Shown piece by piece: positions 16,639 through 25,900 of a DNA stretch of 64,000 nt; the first letter of the stretch is position 1, and every line of letters starts with the position of its first letter. Both the position numbers and the translations under genes were made by a program. Source of the stretch: Ruminococcaceae bacterium UBA6434 (GTDB lineage: Bacteria; Bacillota; Clostridia; Oscillospirales; Acutalibacteraceae); the NCBI GenBank assembly GCA_002437245.1, contig DJOQ01000022.1, positions 14,691-78,690 on the forward strand. Reading direction: 5' to 3'. The notes beneath the pieces are model-generated. The model did not search any database, had not been told where the DNA came from, and was given only the letters and a program-made list of their open reading frames with translations.

Positions 16639-17541
16639 ATGAAATGGACTAAAGCCAGGAGCCTGGGACTTGTGGCGGCAATAATGCCGATATTTATGTT
16701 GATTTCATATTTTGTGAGTTTTATAACAGTAAATATCGGCGTTTTTGTTTCCAAGGAAACAGATCTCTTAGAACTTATAAAAACGGCAAATGAATATGCC
16801 GATATGTTTGATGTCAGCTTGTTTGAAGCAATTTCCGACCAATTATCCGACGTACTCTCGGATATGCCGGACAGCGTTGCACCGATAATACTTATTTTGA
16901 TATTCTGCTTTTTGGTACCCATGTTACTCGATACAACTTCTTCGGTTATCGGATTTGTGTTTTTCGGAAAGAAAAAAGATGTTCGTGTGCCGCATATTCT
17001 TGCTCTTGTAACTGCCGGTTATACTGTTGCAGCAGATATTGTGCTTGTTTGCATATTTAATGCGATAAACAAGGAAATAAACAATGAAATCGGAATAGAC
17101 AGAAAATTTATAAATGTCGGTGCAGGGTTTTACATACAACTTGTTTTTTGCGTTGCACTTGCAGTTGTAGCAATATTGGCGATTGTGGCTTTAAAGAAAG
17201 AAGAGCATCCGATAGATTCGGCGGATGTCGGGCTGATAGGCGTTAAAGGAATGTGGGCAGGCGCCCAGTTTATCAATAATACGGGTGAAGGCCTTGTTGT
17301 TGGTCGTGATCCGAAACAGTGTAATATTATTATCAGCCAAAATGCAAACAGCATAAGCCGTAAACATTGTGTTGTGAAATATGATTATCAAACCAAGGAT
17401 TATGAAGTAACCGATTGCTCTTCAAACGGTACATATATAGCCGAGACAGGGCAAAGACTGAAGTACGGCGTTCCCACACACCTGCCGTGCGGAACTGTTA
17501 TTGAATTGGGAGACTTATCAAACAGCTTCATAATTAACTGA
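16639..17541 (+). CDS. Multi-span membrane protein with C-terminal FHA (island gene 8)
   Basis: 300 aa. About four membrane segments (10-35, 76-103, 113-136, 150-175) enclose an acidic, Asp/Ser-rich loop (about 40-75). The FHA domain (about 200-300) is complete: VVGRDPKQCN, SRKH, SSNGTY. The RBS is ACGGAGGG. I do not recognise the membrane part. The gene ends just before a strong hairpin without T-run (17551-17584), the only sizeable gap in the island (98 bases), so the island may be read as two expression units. Confidence 0.8.
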   Translation: MKWTKARSLGLVAAIMPIFMLISYFVSFITVNIGVFVSKETDLLELIKTANEYADMFDVSLFEAISDQLSDVLSDMPDSVAPIILILIFCFLVPMLLDTTSSVIGFVFFGKKKDVRVPHILALVTAGYTVAADIVLVCIFNAINKEINNEIGIDRKFINVGAGFYIQLVFCVALAVVAILAIVALKKEEHPIDSADVGLIGVKGMWAGAQFINNTGEGLVVGRDPKQCNIIISQNANSISRKHCVVKYDYQTKDYEVTDCSSNGTYIAETGQRLKYGVPTHLPCGTVIELGDLSNSFIIN

Positions 17542-17550
17542 TACGGAAAC

Positions 17551-17584
17551 ATGGCTTTCCGTGCTTTGCGGCACGGAAAGTCAT
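17551..17584 (+). promoter_or_regulatory. Strong intercistronic hairpin without T-run
   Basis: Fourteen base pairs (ATGGCTTTCCGTGC against GCACGGAAAGTCAT, one G-U) close a 6-base loop. With no T-run it is not a normal terminator; RNA processing, 3'-end protection or partial termination are possible. Just downstream a small palindrome (CAATTT/AAATTG, 17590-17604) overlaps a TTGACA (17602-17607) that has no good -10 partner. Confidence 0.5.
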
Positions 17585-17639
17585 ATGCGCAATTTTGCAA
17601 ATTGACATAACGGCTTATTTGTATTTACGGGGGATACCA

Positions 17640-19679
17640 ATGGAAAACATCAATTTATGTATATCGTGTTTTAAGAATATAGGCAATGCGACAGTCTGTC
17701 CGTATTGCGGTGCCGAACAGAAAACGAAGCCGAAAGAGGCATTTCATCTCTATCCTAAAACGATTTTAAAAAATCGATACTACATAGGTGAAGTAATAGG
17801 TTACGGCGGATTCGGCGTAACTTATAAAGCGCTTGATATGCGTTTAAATGAAACTGTTGCCATAAAAGAATATTTCCCGGCCGGGTTTGTGAACAGAGTC
17901 CCGGGAGAGACCGAAGTAATAAAGTTCCCCGGCGAAAAAGGCGAAAGATTTGAAGAGGGGAAAGAAAAGTTTTTAAATGAGGCAAGAAATACGGCGAAGT
18001 TTTCAGATAACCCCAATATTGTAAATGTTTACGACTTTTTTGAAGCCAACAATACGGCATATATGGTAATGGAATATCTTGAGGGAATTCTGCTGAAAGA
18101 TTACATTAGGCAAAACGGTGGAAAACTCGATGTCAAGACTTCGCTTGAAATAATAAATAAAGTGCTTGACGGACTGAAAGAAGTCCACAAGGCAGGAATA
18201 ATCCACAGAGACATCAGTCCCGATAATATTATGCTGACAACCGATAACAAGGTTAAGCTTTTTGACTTCGGAGCCGCGCGATTTTCATCTACGGAACAAG
18301 AAAGTACATATTCGATAATAATTAAACAGGGCTATGCTCCGCCGGAGCAATATCGAAGTAAAAGTAAACAGGGCCCTTACACTGATATTTATGCTGTCGG
18401 GGCAATGCTTTACTCTATGCTTACGGGCAAAATTCCCGAGGAATCGGTCGACAGGCAGATAGAAGATACGCTTCCTCTTCCGTCGGAACTTGATCCGACA
18501 CTTCCAAAGTATCTCGACAGCGTTGTTATGAAAGCACTTTCGCTTAAAAGCGAACTGAGATTTCAAAATACAGAGCAATTTAAAGAGGCTCTTAACGGTA
18601 ACCGTGTTGTTTTGATGCCGGCGGAAGAACTAAAAAAACGGCAGAAAAAAAGAAGTATTGCATTTGCAGTAATAGGAGCCGTAATAGCTGTTTGTATATG
18701 CGTCGGAAGTGTTTTCAAAATAGTAACGGACGACATTGACTTAAATCATTACATAAAAGAAGATGCGGTTGTCGAAATGTGGGTGCCGGTGAGCGACGAT
18801 ACGGAAAAAAGCGAAAAACAGAAAAGTATTTACGATGAAATATATAAAGAGTTTGCACAGCAATTGACAAGCGATGAAGGACATAAACCGTTAGATGCGG
18901 AGATAAATGTAAATATTACGTATATTCCGGAGTCCGAATATGCACAGGCTATTGCGGATGCCGAGAAAGACAAAACTCTTCCCGATATTTTCAGAAGCGA
19001 TCTTTTGGACGATGACGTAAAAAATGAGATATCATGCGAACAAGTCGATTGGATTAAAAAGAAAATCATAAAGAAAGATTATGTTTTGTATGATAACGAT
19101 TTTTCACCGTACGGTTTGCCGATATCGGTTGACGCTGCCACGATGTATATCAATAAAAAATATGATGCCGATAATATATTGTCAGGTGCATCGTCGGTGG
19201 ATTCCATAACGTCAAAGGCGGACTCTCTAAAAAACGGAATAATTCCGATAGTTGTAAACCCGGATTGCAATATATTTGATTCGGATAAAGAAAAAATAAT
19301 TGCCGCAAACGGTGTAGCGGACGGCAACGCGTTCGAACTTTTCTCAGACGGTAAAGCAGCATGCTATATAGGAAAAATCTCAGAGCTGCCGAAAATTAAA
19401 GAATCCTCTCTCAGTTGGTACGAGCTGGAATATCCCATCGGGGTGAAAGAAAAATATGAAGCGGCAGAGGTGTGGAGCGTAAGTGCCGAAAATCGGGACA
19501 GTACAACAGACTATGCGGCGCTATATGCTTTATCGTGGCTGTTGTCCGAAGATGCACAGGAGACTATGTACATAGATAACGACAGTTATGTGCCGCTGAA
19601 TAAAAATGTTTTGGACGTTTATATTAACGAGACACATAAAAATGATTCTTTAAGCTATTTGAAAGATATAAGCTTATAG
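17640..19679 (+). CDS. Transmembrane Ser/Thr kinase with solute-binding-protein-like outside domain (island gene 9)
   Basis: 679 aa. Zinc ribbon CISC/CPYC (7-23); kinase about 46-320 with G-loop GYGGFGVTY, VAIKEY, HRDISPDN near 190 and DFG at 209-211; basic linker; one span (about 339-361); outside domain about 375-679. That domain resembles family-1 extracellular solute-binding proteins: VVEMWVPVSDD and EFAQQ at its start, INVNITYIPESEY, LPDIFRS, PYGLPISVDAATMYINKKY, and a C-terminal LSWLLSEDAQETMYI with a YVPLNKNVL element. I infer a kinase that senses a sugar- or peptide-like ligand directly. The ATG at 17640 follows CGGGGG. No permease or ATPase gene lies nearby. Confidence 0.88.
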   Translation: MENINLCISCFKNIGNATVCPYCGAEQKTKPKEAFHLYPKTILKNRYYIGEVIGYGGFGVTYKALDMRLNETVAIKEYFPAGFVNRVPGETEVIKFPGEKGERFEEGKEKFLNEARNTAKFSDNPNIVNVYDFFEANNTAYMVMEYLEGILLKDYIRQNGGKLDVKTSLEIINKVLDGLKEVHKAGIIHRDISPDNIMLTTDNKVKLFDFGAARFSSTEQESTYSIIIKQGYAPPEQYRSKSKQGPYTDIYAVGAMLYSMLTGKIPEESVDRQIEDTLPLPSELDPTLPKYLDSVVMKALSLKSELRFQNTEQFKEALNGNRVVLMPAEELKKRQKKRSIAFAVIGAVIAVCICVGSVFKIVTDDIDLNHYIKEDAVVEMWVPVSDDTEKSEKQKSIYDEIYKEFAQQLTSDEGHKPLDAEINVNITYIPESEYAQAIADAEKDKTLPDIFRSDLLDDDVKNEISCEQVDWIKKKIIKKDYVLYDNDFSPYGLPISVDAATMYINKKYDADNILSGASSVDSITSKADSLKNGIIPIVVNPDCNIFDSDKEKIIAANGVADGNAFELFSDGKAACYIGKISELPKIKESSLSWYELEYPIGVKEKYEAAEVWSVSAENRDSTTDYAALYALSWLLSEDAQETMYIDNDSYVPLNKNVLDVYINETHKNDSLSYLKDISL

Positions 19680-19705
19680 CTTTCGTTTTCGGAAAGGGGA
19701 ACAAA

Positions 19706-22700
19706 ATGGGAAAATTCAGATGCATGGGTTGTATGGAGGAATACGATGACAGCACAACCGTGTGCCCGTACTGCGGCTATGTAAAAGGGACTCCGGCAAA
19801 AGAAATATATCAACTTCAACCGGAGAGTATACTGAGCGGAAGATATATTATAGGCAAGGTTTTGGGTTTCGGCGGCTTCGGTATAACATATATTGCTTGG
19901 GACAGCGTATTGGAGAAAAAGGTTGCCGTAAAAGAGTATTTGCCGAGTGATTTTGCCACAAGAATGCCGGGGCAAACCTGCGTATCGGTGTATGAGGGCG
20001 AAAAAGAGGAGCAATTTAAGTCGGGACTCAGAAGCTTTATTGAGGAATCACAGCGCCTCGCCAAATTTAATTCCGTAGACGGAATAGTCAATATTTATGA
20101 CAGCTTTGCGGAAAACGGTACGGCATATATAATTATGGAATACCTTGACGGCCGTACTTTGAAGTCTATTCTGAAAGAAAAAGGAAAAATTCCGTATCAG
20201 GAGGCCATAGGATATGCTCTGCCGGTGCTTTACGCGCTTGAAAATGTACATAAAGCCGGAATAATTCACAGAGATATAGCACCCGATAACATCTTTATAA
20301 CAAATGACGGTAAAGTGAAACTGCTTGATTTCGGCGCCGCAAGATACGCTACAACTCTGCATTCAAAGAGCCTTTCGGTTATTTTAAAACCCGGATATGC
20401 GCCGGAAGAACAGTACAGAACAAGGGGTAATCAAGGTCCGTGGACAGATGTGTATGCTATGGCAGCTACACTTTACCGTGCCATAACGGGCGTAATCCCT
20501 GAGGATTCACTTGAAAGAACAGCCAATGATACAGTCAAGGAACCGTCAAAACTCGGGATAAAATTGCCGCAGAATATTGAGAACGCCATAATGAATGCTC
20601 TGAATATAAAGGCGGAGGACAGAATACAGTCCGCCAAGGAGTTTGCGGATGCATTGGCCGGTGAGATAGAGCTTGAAAGAGTAATTATCAAGCAAAAAAA
20701 AGAAGATGTAGGTAAATGGCCGATTTGGCAAAAAGGTTTGCTCGGCGGAGCCGTGGCGGCGGTGGTTGCTGTTGTTGTACTTATAACAACAGGTGTAATC
20801 AAAACTCCGCTCACGCAAGACCGTTTGCCGAATGTTATAGATATGTCTGTGGAAGACGCGGAAAAAGCACTTGCGCCGTATGGGTATAACTACATGAAAG
20901 ATTCGGAAAGCCTTGATTTAATTACCGAGGCTGAAAGTGACTTTTCTTCCGCAGATGAATCGAGTTTAGATGCTTCAACCGCCGAACCTTCTTCGAATAC
21001 TCCTGCGGAAACAGATGATACTTCTCTATCGGGTATGTCATTTGCCCCCATGAGCGCCGATATGGTCTCTGTTAACGGTGAGCCTACCGGAGAAGTATCA
21101 AGTGAATCCGCAACGGAAAGCGCGGAGGCGGCAAACAAAATACGAATTGAAGACAAAGTATACGACAGTGATATTCCCGAAAATTTGATTCTCGCACAGT
21201 CGCCGAATGCCGGTTCGAGAATCAACAAGGAGAAATATCCCGATGTTTATCTTACACTTTCGGCGGGAGCCGAGGAAATATATCTTCCGGATGACAGCTT
21301 TGTCGGTATGAATAAGGATGAAGTGGTGGCAAAGCTCGAAGAACTGGGCTTTACGGTAAATGTGGTAGAACAGGCGAGCTCTGAATTTGCACCGGGATAT
21401 ATTATCTCACAAGACTATGAGCCCGGCACAAAGCTCCGCAAGGGTGACACGATAACAATCACCGTGTCAACGGGTTCGGATGGAGCAAAGGTTGCGTCTT
21501 TTGTGCCGGATGTCGTCGGCAGAACTTTTGAAGAAGCAAAGCAAATTATCAACGGTGCTTCGCTCTATATAGCGGTACAGAGCGAAGAATACAGCGATAC
21601 CGTGCCCAAGGGTTGTGTAATATCTCAGGACCCGGTACCCGGCAGCGGTGCAACAACCAATGAAACGGTTGTCTCTCTGGTAATCAGTAAAGGCAGCGAA
21701 AAGGATGCAACAACACGTGTCCCGGATGTTACAAGCCGAAAGCTTGAAAGAGCAAAGCAGATGCTCACAAGCAGCAATTTGAATATAAACATAGAATATG
21801 CATACAGCAACACCATAGCGGCGGGAACGGTAATTTCACAGGATATAAGTCCCGACAGTAAAGTGCCAGTCGGAACAACGGTGACCGTTATAGTGTCTCA
21901 GGGAGCAAGGGATGATTCCAAGGCGCAACAGGAGCAGGCTACAAAACGCGCGGAAGAACCGATTACAAGCCCCACCAAAAAATCCGATGATAAACAGCCG
22001 AAGCCCGATATTACAGCTCCTCCTGTAACAGCTCCGCCCACAACAAGCGATACACGGGTAAAAGTTCCGGATGTTGTCGGTTTGAGTGAGACTTCTGCAA
22101 AGAACAGATTGGATAATTTTAACGTGACCATTGTATATGTGTACAGTTCAAGAACCGCCAAAGGATACGTTGCGGAGCAGAGCTTGGCGAATGGCAGTAA
22201 GGTTAACAAAGGAACTTCGATAACGCTGAAAGTCAGCGCCGGGGCAGCTGAATACGCATGGATAACTTCGTCTTCGTGGCCGTCGGGCGGCAATACAAAT
22301 TATACGGTAGAGTACCGAAAGAAATATAAAACACAATCAGGATATAATAAGGATAACTGGGTCTTTACCGGCTCTTATCAAAATGAGTATTGTGATTTTT
22401 ACAGGTTGACTGATGGCAGCGGCCATAGCGAACGACACGCGAATATCGAAATATTTAATGTTTACAATGATAAAGCGGGCTCTTATGTTAACGGCAATAA
22501 AAAGGTGGTTGTGACAGAAAACGGAGAGACCGGAAATTATTACTATTTCCATTGGTGTAGAGGCAGGAAGTTGCAAAGCGGACCGATAAACAGCTCTGTT
22601 TGTATCGGAGGGCAATATCAATGCCGAACCGGCAATAAAACTGTGACCTTCCCAGACCCACATTATCATGCCTTTGTCGGAGACGGATATGTAGACAGAT

Positions 22701-22963
22701 GGAGCGGAATTACTTGCCAAAAGGCAAATTGGGGTGTGTGCGGAGATTCGTATTGGTTCTATCGCATACCTATAAGACGACAGACTATATCAAGCTATGA
22801 AAACAGACCCGTATATGTTTATAACGGTGTATGGACTTATACAGGAGAAACCGGCAGTTGGAGCTCCACAACCTCGCGTAAAGATTCCTATTCACCCTCA
22901 AATTCTTCTTCGGGATATGATATAGAATATCGGTACAGAGAAAATTTACAGGTTTATGATTGA
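19706..22963 (+). CDS. Transmembrane PASTA Ser/Thr kinase with Trp/Tyr-rich C-terminal domain (island gene 10)
   Basis: 1085 aa. Zinc ribbon CMGC/CPYC (6-23); kinase about 47-320 (GFGGFGITY, VAVKEY, HRDIAPDN, DFG); span about 344-365; five PASTA-like units at about 372-522, 524-590, 597-663, 670-733 and 785-846. The first unit is split by about 90 Ser/Glu/Ala-rich residues, and units 4 and 5 are separated by a Pro/Thr linker. Residues 850-1085 are rich in Tyr, Trp, Gly and Cys and match nothing I know. PASTA domains of PknB/PrkC kinases bind muropeptides, so a cell-wall signal is likely. The catalytic loop has Ala in place of Lys. It is longer than PrkC (about 650 aa) and has the island's ribbon, so it is not the housekeeping PrkC. 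Confidence 0.92.
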   Translation: MGKFRCMGCMEEYDDSTTVCPYCGYVKGTPAKEIYQLQPESILSGRYIIGKVLGFGGFGITYIAWDSVLEKKVAVKEYLPSDFATRMPGQTCVSVYEGEKEEQFKSGLRSFIEESQRLAKFNSVDGIVNIYDSFAENGTAYIIMEYLDGRTLKSILKEKGKIPYQEAIGYALPVLYALENVHKAGIIHRDIAPDNIFITNDGKVKLLDFGAARYATTLHSKSLSVILKPGYAPEEQYRTRGNQGPWTDVYAMAATLYRAITGVIPEDSLERTANDTVKEPSKLGIKLPQNIENAIMNALNIKAEDRIQSAKEFADALAGEIELERVIIKQKKEDVGKWPIWQKGLLGGAVAAVVAVVVLITTGVIKTPLTQDRLPNVIDMSVEDAEKALAPYGYNYMKDSESLDLITEAESDFSSADESSLDASTAEPSSNTPAETDDTSLSGMSFAPMSADMVSVNGEPTGEVSSESATESAEAANKIRIEDKVYDSDIPENLILAQSPNAGSRINKEKYPDVYLTLSAGAEEIYLPDDSFVGMNKDEVVAKLEELGFTVNVVEQASSEFAPGYIISQDYEPGTKLRKGDTITITVSTGSDGAKVASFVPDVVGRTFEEAKQIINGASLYIAVQSEEYSDTVPKGCVISQDPVPGSGATTNETVVSLVISKGSEKDATTRVPDVTSRKLERAKQMLTSSNLNINIEYAYSNTIAAGTVISQDISPDSKVPVGTTVTVIVSQGARDDSKAQQEQATKRAEEPITSPTKKSDDKQPKPDITAPPVTAPPTTSDTRVKVPDVVGLSETSAKNRLDNFNVTIVYVYSSRTAKGYVAEQSLANGSKVNKGTSITLKVSAGAAEYAWITSSSWPSGGNTNYTVEYRKKYKTQSGYNKDNWVFTGSYQNEYCDFYRLTDGSGHSERHANIEIFNVYNDKAGSYVNGNKKVVVTENGETGNYYYFHWCRGRKLQSGPINSSVCIGGQYQCRTGNKTVTFPDPHYHAFVGDGYVDRWSGITCQKANWGVCGDSYWFYRIPIRRQTISSYENRPVYVYNGVWTYTGETGSWSSTTSRKDSYSPSNSSSGYDIEYRYRENLQVYD

Positions 22964-22989
22964 CAGACGCTTTTTTTGAGGAGCAAAGC

Positions 22990-25900
22990 ATGAAAAAATC
23001 AATACGTTTTATATCGGTTTTTATAGCACTTACTCTTATAGCTTTATCGCTGCCCGTTTCATTTGCCTGTCCGCCGCCTTTTGACGAATTGGACGCGGAA
23101 ATTCAAAATCGGCAGAGAATGTCCGACAGAATTTGTCCGAGTGAAATTAAGACGGACAAATACACATTTAAGTATTCGACTGCGGACGGAGAAAAGACGA
23201 GAATTGAATTTGATGACGGCGGAACGCTTGTTCTTGATTGGATTTGCCGTATAGATAATAAAACCGGAGAGAACACCGCAATTATTAAAGATGCATTATT
23301 CGGCCTTGCGGCGGATGATAATTATGTCTATTACGCTTCTTGGAAGCTGTCCGACGGCGGTATCAAGGGTGTAAATTACATAAGGACGGATTATAACGGC
23401 GATAACAAACAAATCTTATATACCGATTCGTACACACCTTACGGTTCCGGAGTGGGTGATCCGCCGAACTTTTTGTTAACGTCCCGTGCACTTTATGTAT
23501 ATAAATTTAACCTCGTTGAAATCTCTCTTGATAATTTTGAAAAAACCGTTCTTGTCGAAAGCGTACAGGACCATACAGGTGAAGCCGAATGGATGAATCT
23601 TGATTTTGTTTATGACGATACCTTTTATTTTTCGGTGGAGTGCAACGGAATATGTAATACCGATAACTGCTACATGCTTACTCCGATAAAAACGGGTTAT
23701 TTGTGCTTTGCTCCGGATGTTGAGGCTTGTCCCGACACATTTCGTCTCCTTTTGGATGAAAACGACAAAGAGGCAAAAAAGGCAATGCCGGCATTCACGA
23801 ATACGTCATTAGGTCAAAAGGCGGAGTTAACATCGGAGGGTATACATATTTATCCTTATTCCTCAAATACCGAAAGCTTCCCGGGCTGTTGGTACAAATT
23901 TGACGATGACAAGTTTACAATTGATGAAGAGCGGCAAAGCAGTAAAAATCCGGATACAATACAGTATTTGCTGTTTTCCGACCTGGCATATAAAAATCTT
24001 GATAATGTCAAGGGAAAGTACATCAAAGATATTGCGGATGATTTGTATCCGAACGACGGCTCCGCCGATAATCGCTTCCAAAACATAACGGGTAAAATCC
24101 AAAAGGCAGCGGTTATGAAAAAATATCTGACCGACTGGACTGTTAAAGACACCTTGCGAAGCTCAAACGGATTTTATGCGGCAATATTTCACAATGAAAA
24201 AAGCGATAATTATGTCTTGGCGGTAAGAGGGTCGCAAAGTCTTTTTTCATACGAGGGGCTGAAAGATTGGTCAGATGATATAATTTACAGTGTGCGCAAT
24301 GAAATATCCTTGCAAATGAAAGAGGTGCCGAATCTCGTAGGGGATTATTTAGCTCAAAACAGCGATATTTTACCGCGACTGTCGGTTACGGGGCACTCTC
24401 TCGGCGGAGGCCTCGGCATAATGATCTCCAATATGTACGGGTTATATGCCGAAACCTTTGATGCATCACCCATGCTTGATGTCTCATATTACAGAATGAC
24501 ATTTGAATATACCGCCAATTTCAACGGCATAGACAAGTGGATATATTTGGACCATGTAGGCGATGGTGATTCTATCGGCGGTCATGAATATGATTATAAA
24601 AATGCCGTAAAGCATAAAAAACAGGCTAATGTAATCACAACACCTTCATTATCTCCGGCGCACAGCAGAGATTCTCTCATTACAATAGATGAGAAAAATC
24701 AAAAAATTGAAATGTCCCCGATAACGGACGAGCATTATTCAAAAAACATGGAAAAACTGGCAAAGGCCGTTAAGCACCGTTTTATAGTTGCTGACAGGTG
24801 CTTGCCTAAAGGCTCGCTTGTTATGGGCACATCAAACTATGACAGCCTCTTCGGTTACAGCGGAGATACAACATGGTATATGAATACAATAGCCGTGCCG
24901 CATACGGACGTTATGTACGGAGGTGACGGAGACGACGTTCTCCTTCCGCAGACCGGCGACGATTACATAATAGGCGGTAAAGGTGATGACAGAATTTACG
25001 GCGACACCGGAAATGATGTATATTTTTACAGCCAAGGGGACGGAACAGATGTGATAATCGATTCGTCCGGCAATGATGAGATTTGGCTTTTGAATTATAC
25101 CAAGGAGCAATTAAAAAAGTTTAAGATTGATACGAGCTCAGATAATAATTACATACTTGTCTATGATGACGTCGGTACTTTAATATTTAAAATATGGAAA
25201 ACTTCCGGTGTGTCAACGCACAGTGTGGACATTAAATACGTTACCGATGAAAAGACCGAATCATATACAAGACTTGTAGATTGGAACAAGGTAAAAAGTG
25301 TTCGTAAACTAAAAATTGCCTGTCCGGTTGATATCGGTATATATGACGGAAACGGGACCTTGGTAACAACATTGTATGACGGTGAAGAGTCGTTCTTTTC
25401 CGATGATAACGGTGTGTATTCGGTAGTATATGACGGTGAAGAATATGTCAAATGTATTGATATAAGCGATGAATCTTACAGTTTTGTTATTTCAGGCAAA
25501 GATAACGGCACTATGTGTATAGATGAGAGCTTTGAATCCGACAACGGAAAGTTACTTACCGAATATACCGCGGAATCTGTACCTGTTTATAAAGCGAGTA
25601 CATATAAGCTCAGTTTAAACGGTGATGATGAGCCGCAACTCGACGGAACAGAATATAATATTGAATTTGATAAAAAACAATATGTTCCTGTCTTATCTGC
25701 TGAAATTAAAAAGGATAATATAAGGATTGCCGTAGAGAAGGGTAAGCAGCTTTCCGTCAATGTCAATCCGCAAAACGCAGATAATAAGAATGTTGAGTGG
25801 GCGTCAATGGATGAAAACATAGCTACGGTTGATGAAAACGGTTATGTAAAAGGCGTGGCGATCGGAGAGACGACCGTTGTTGCGGAAATAGACGGTAAAA

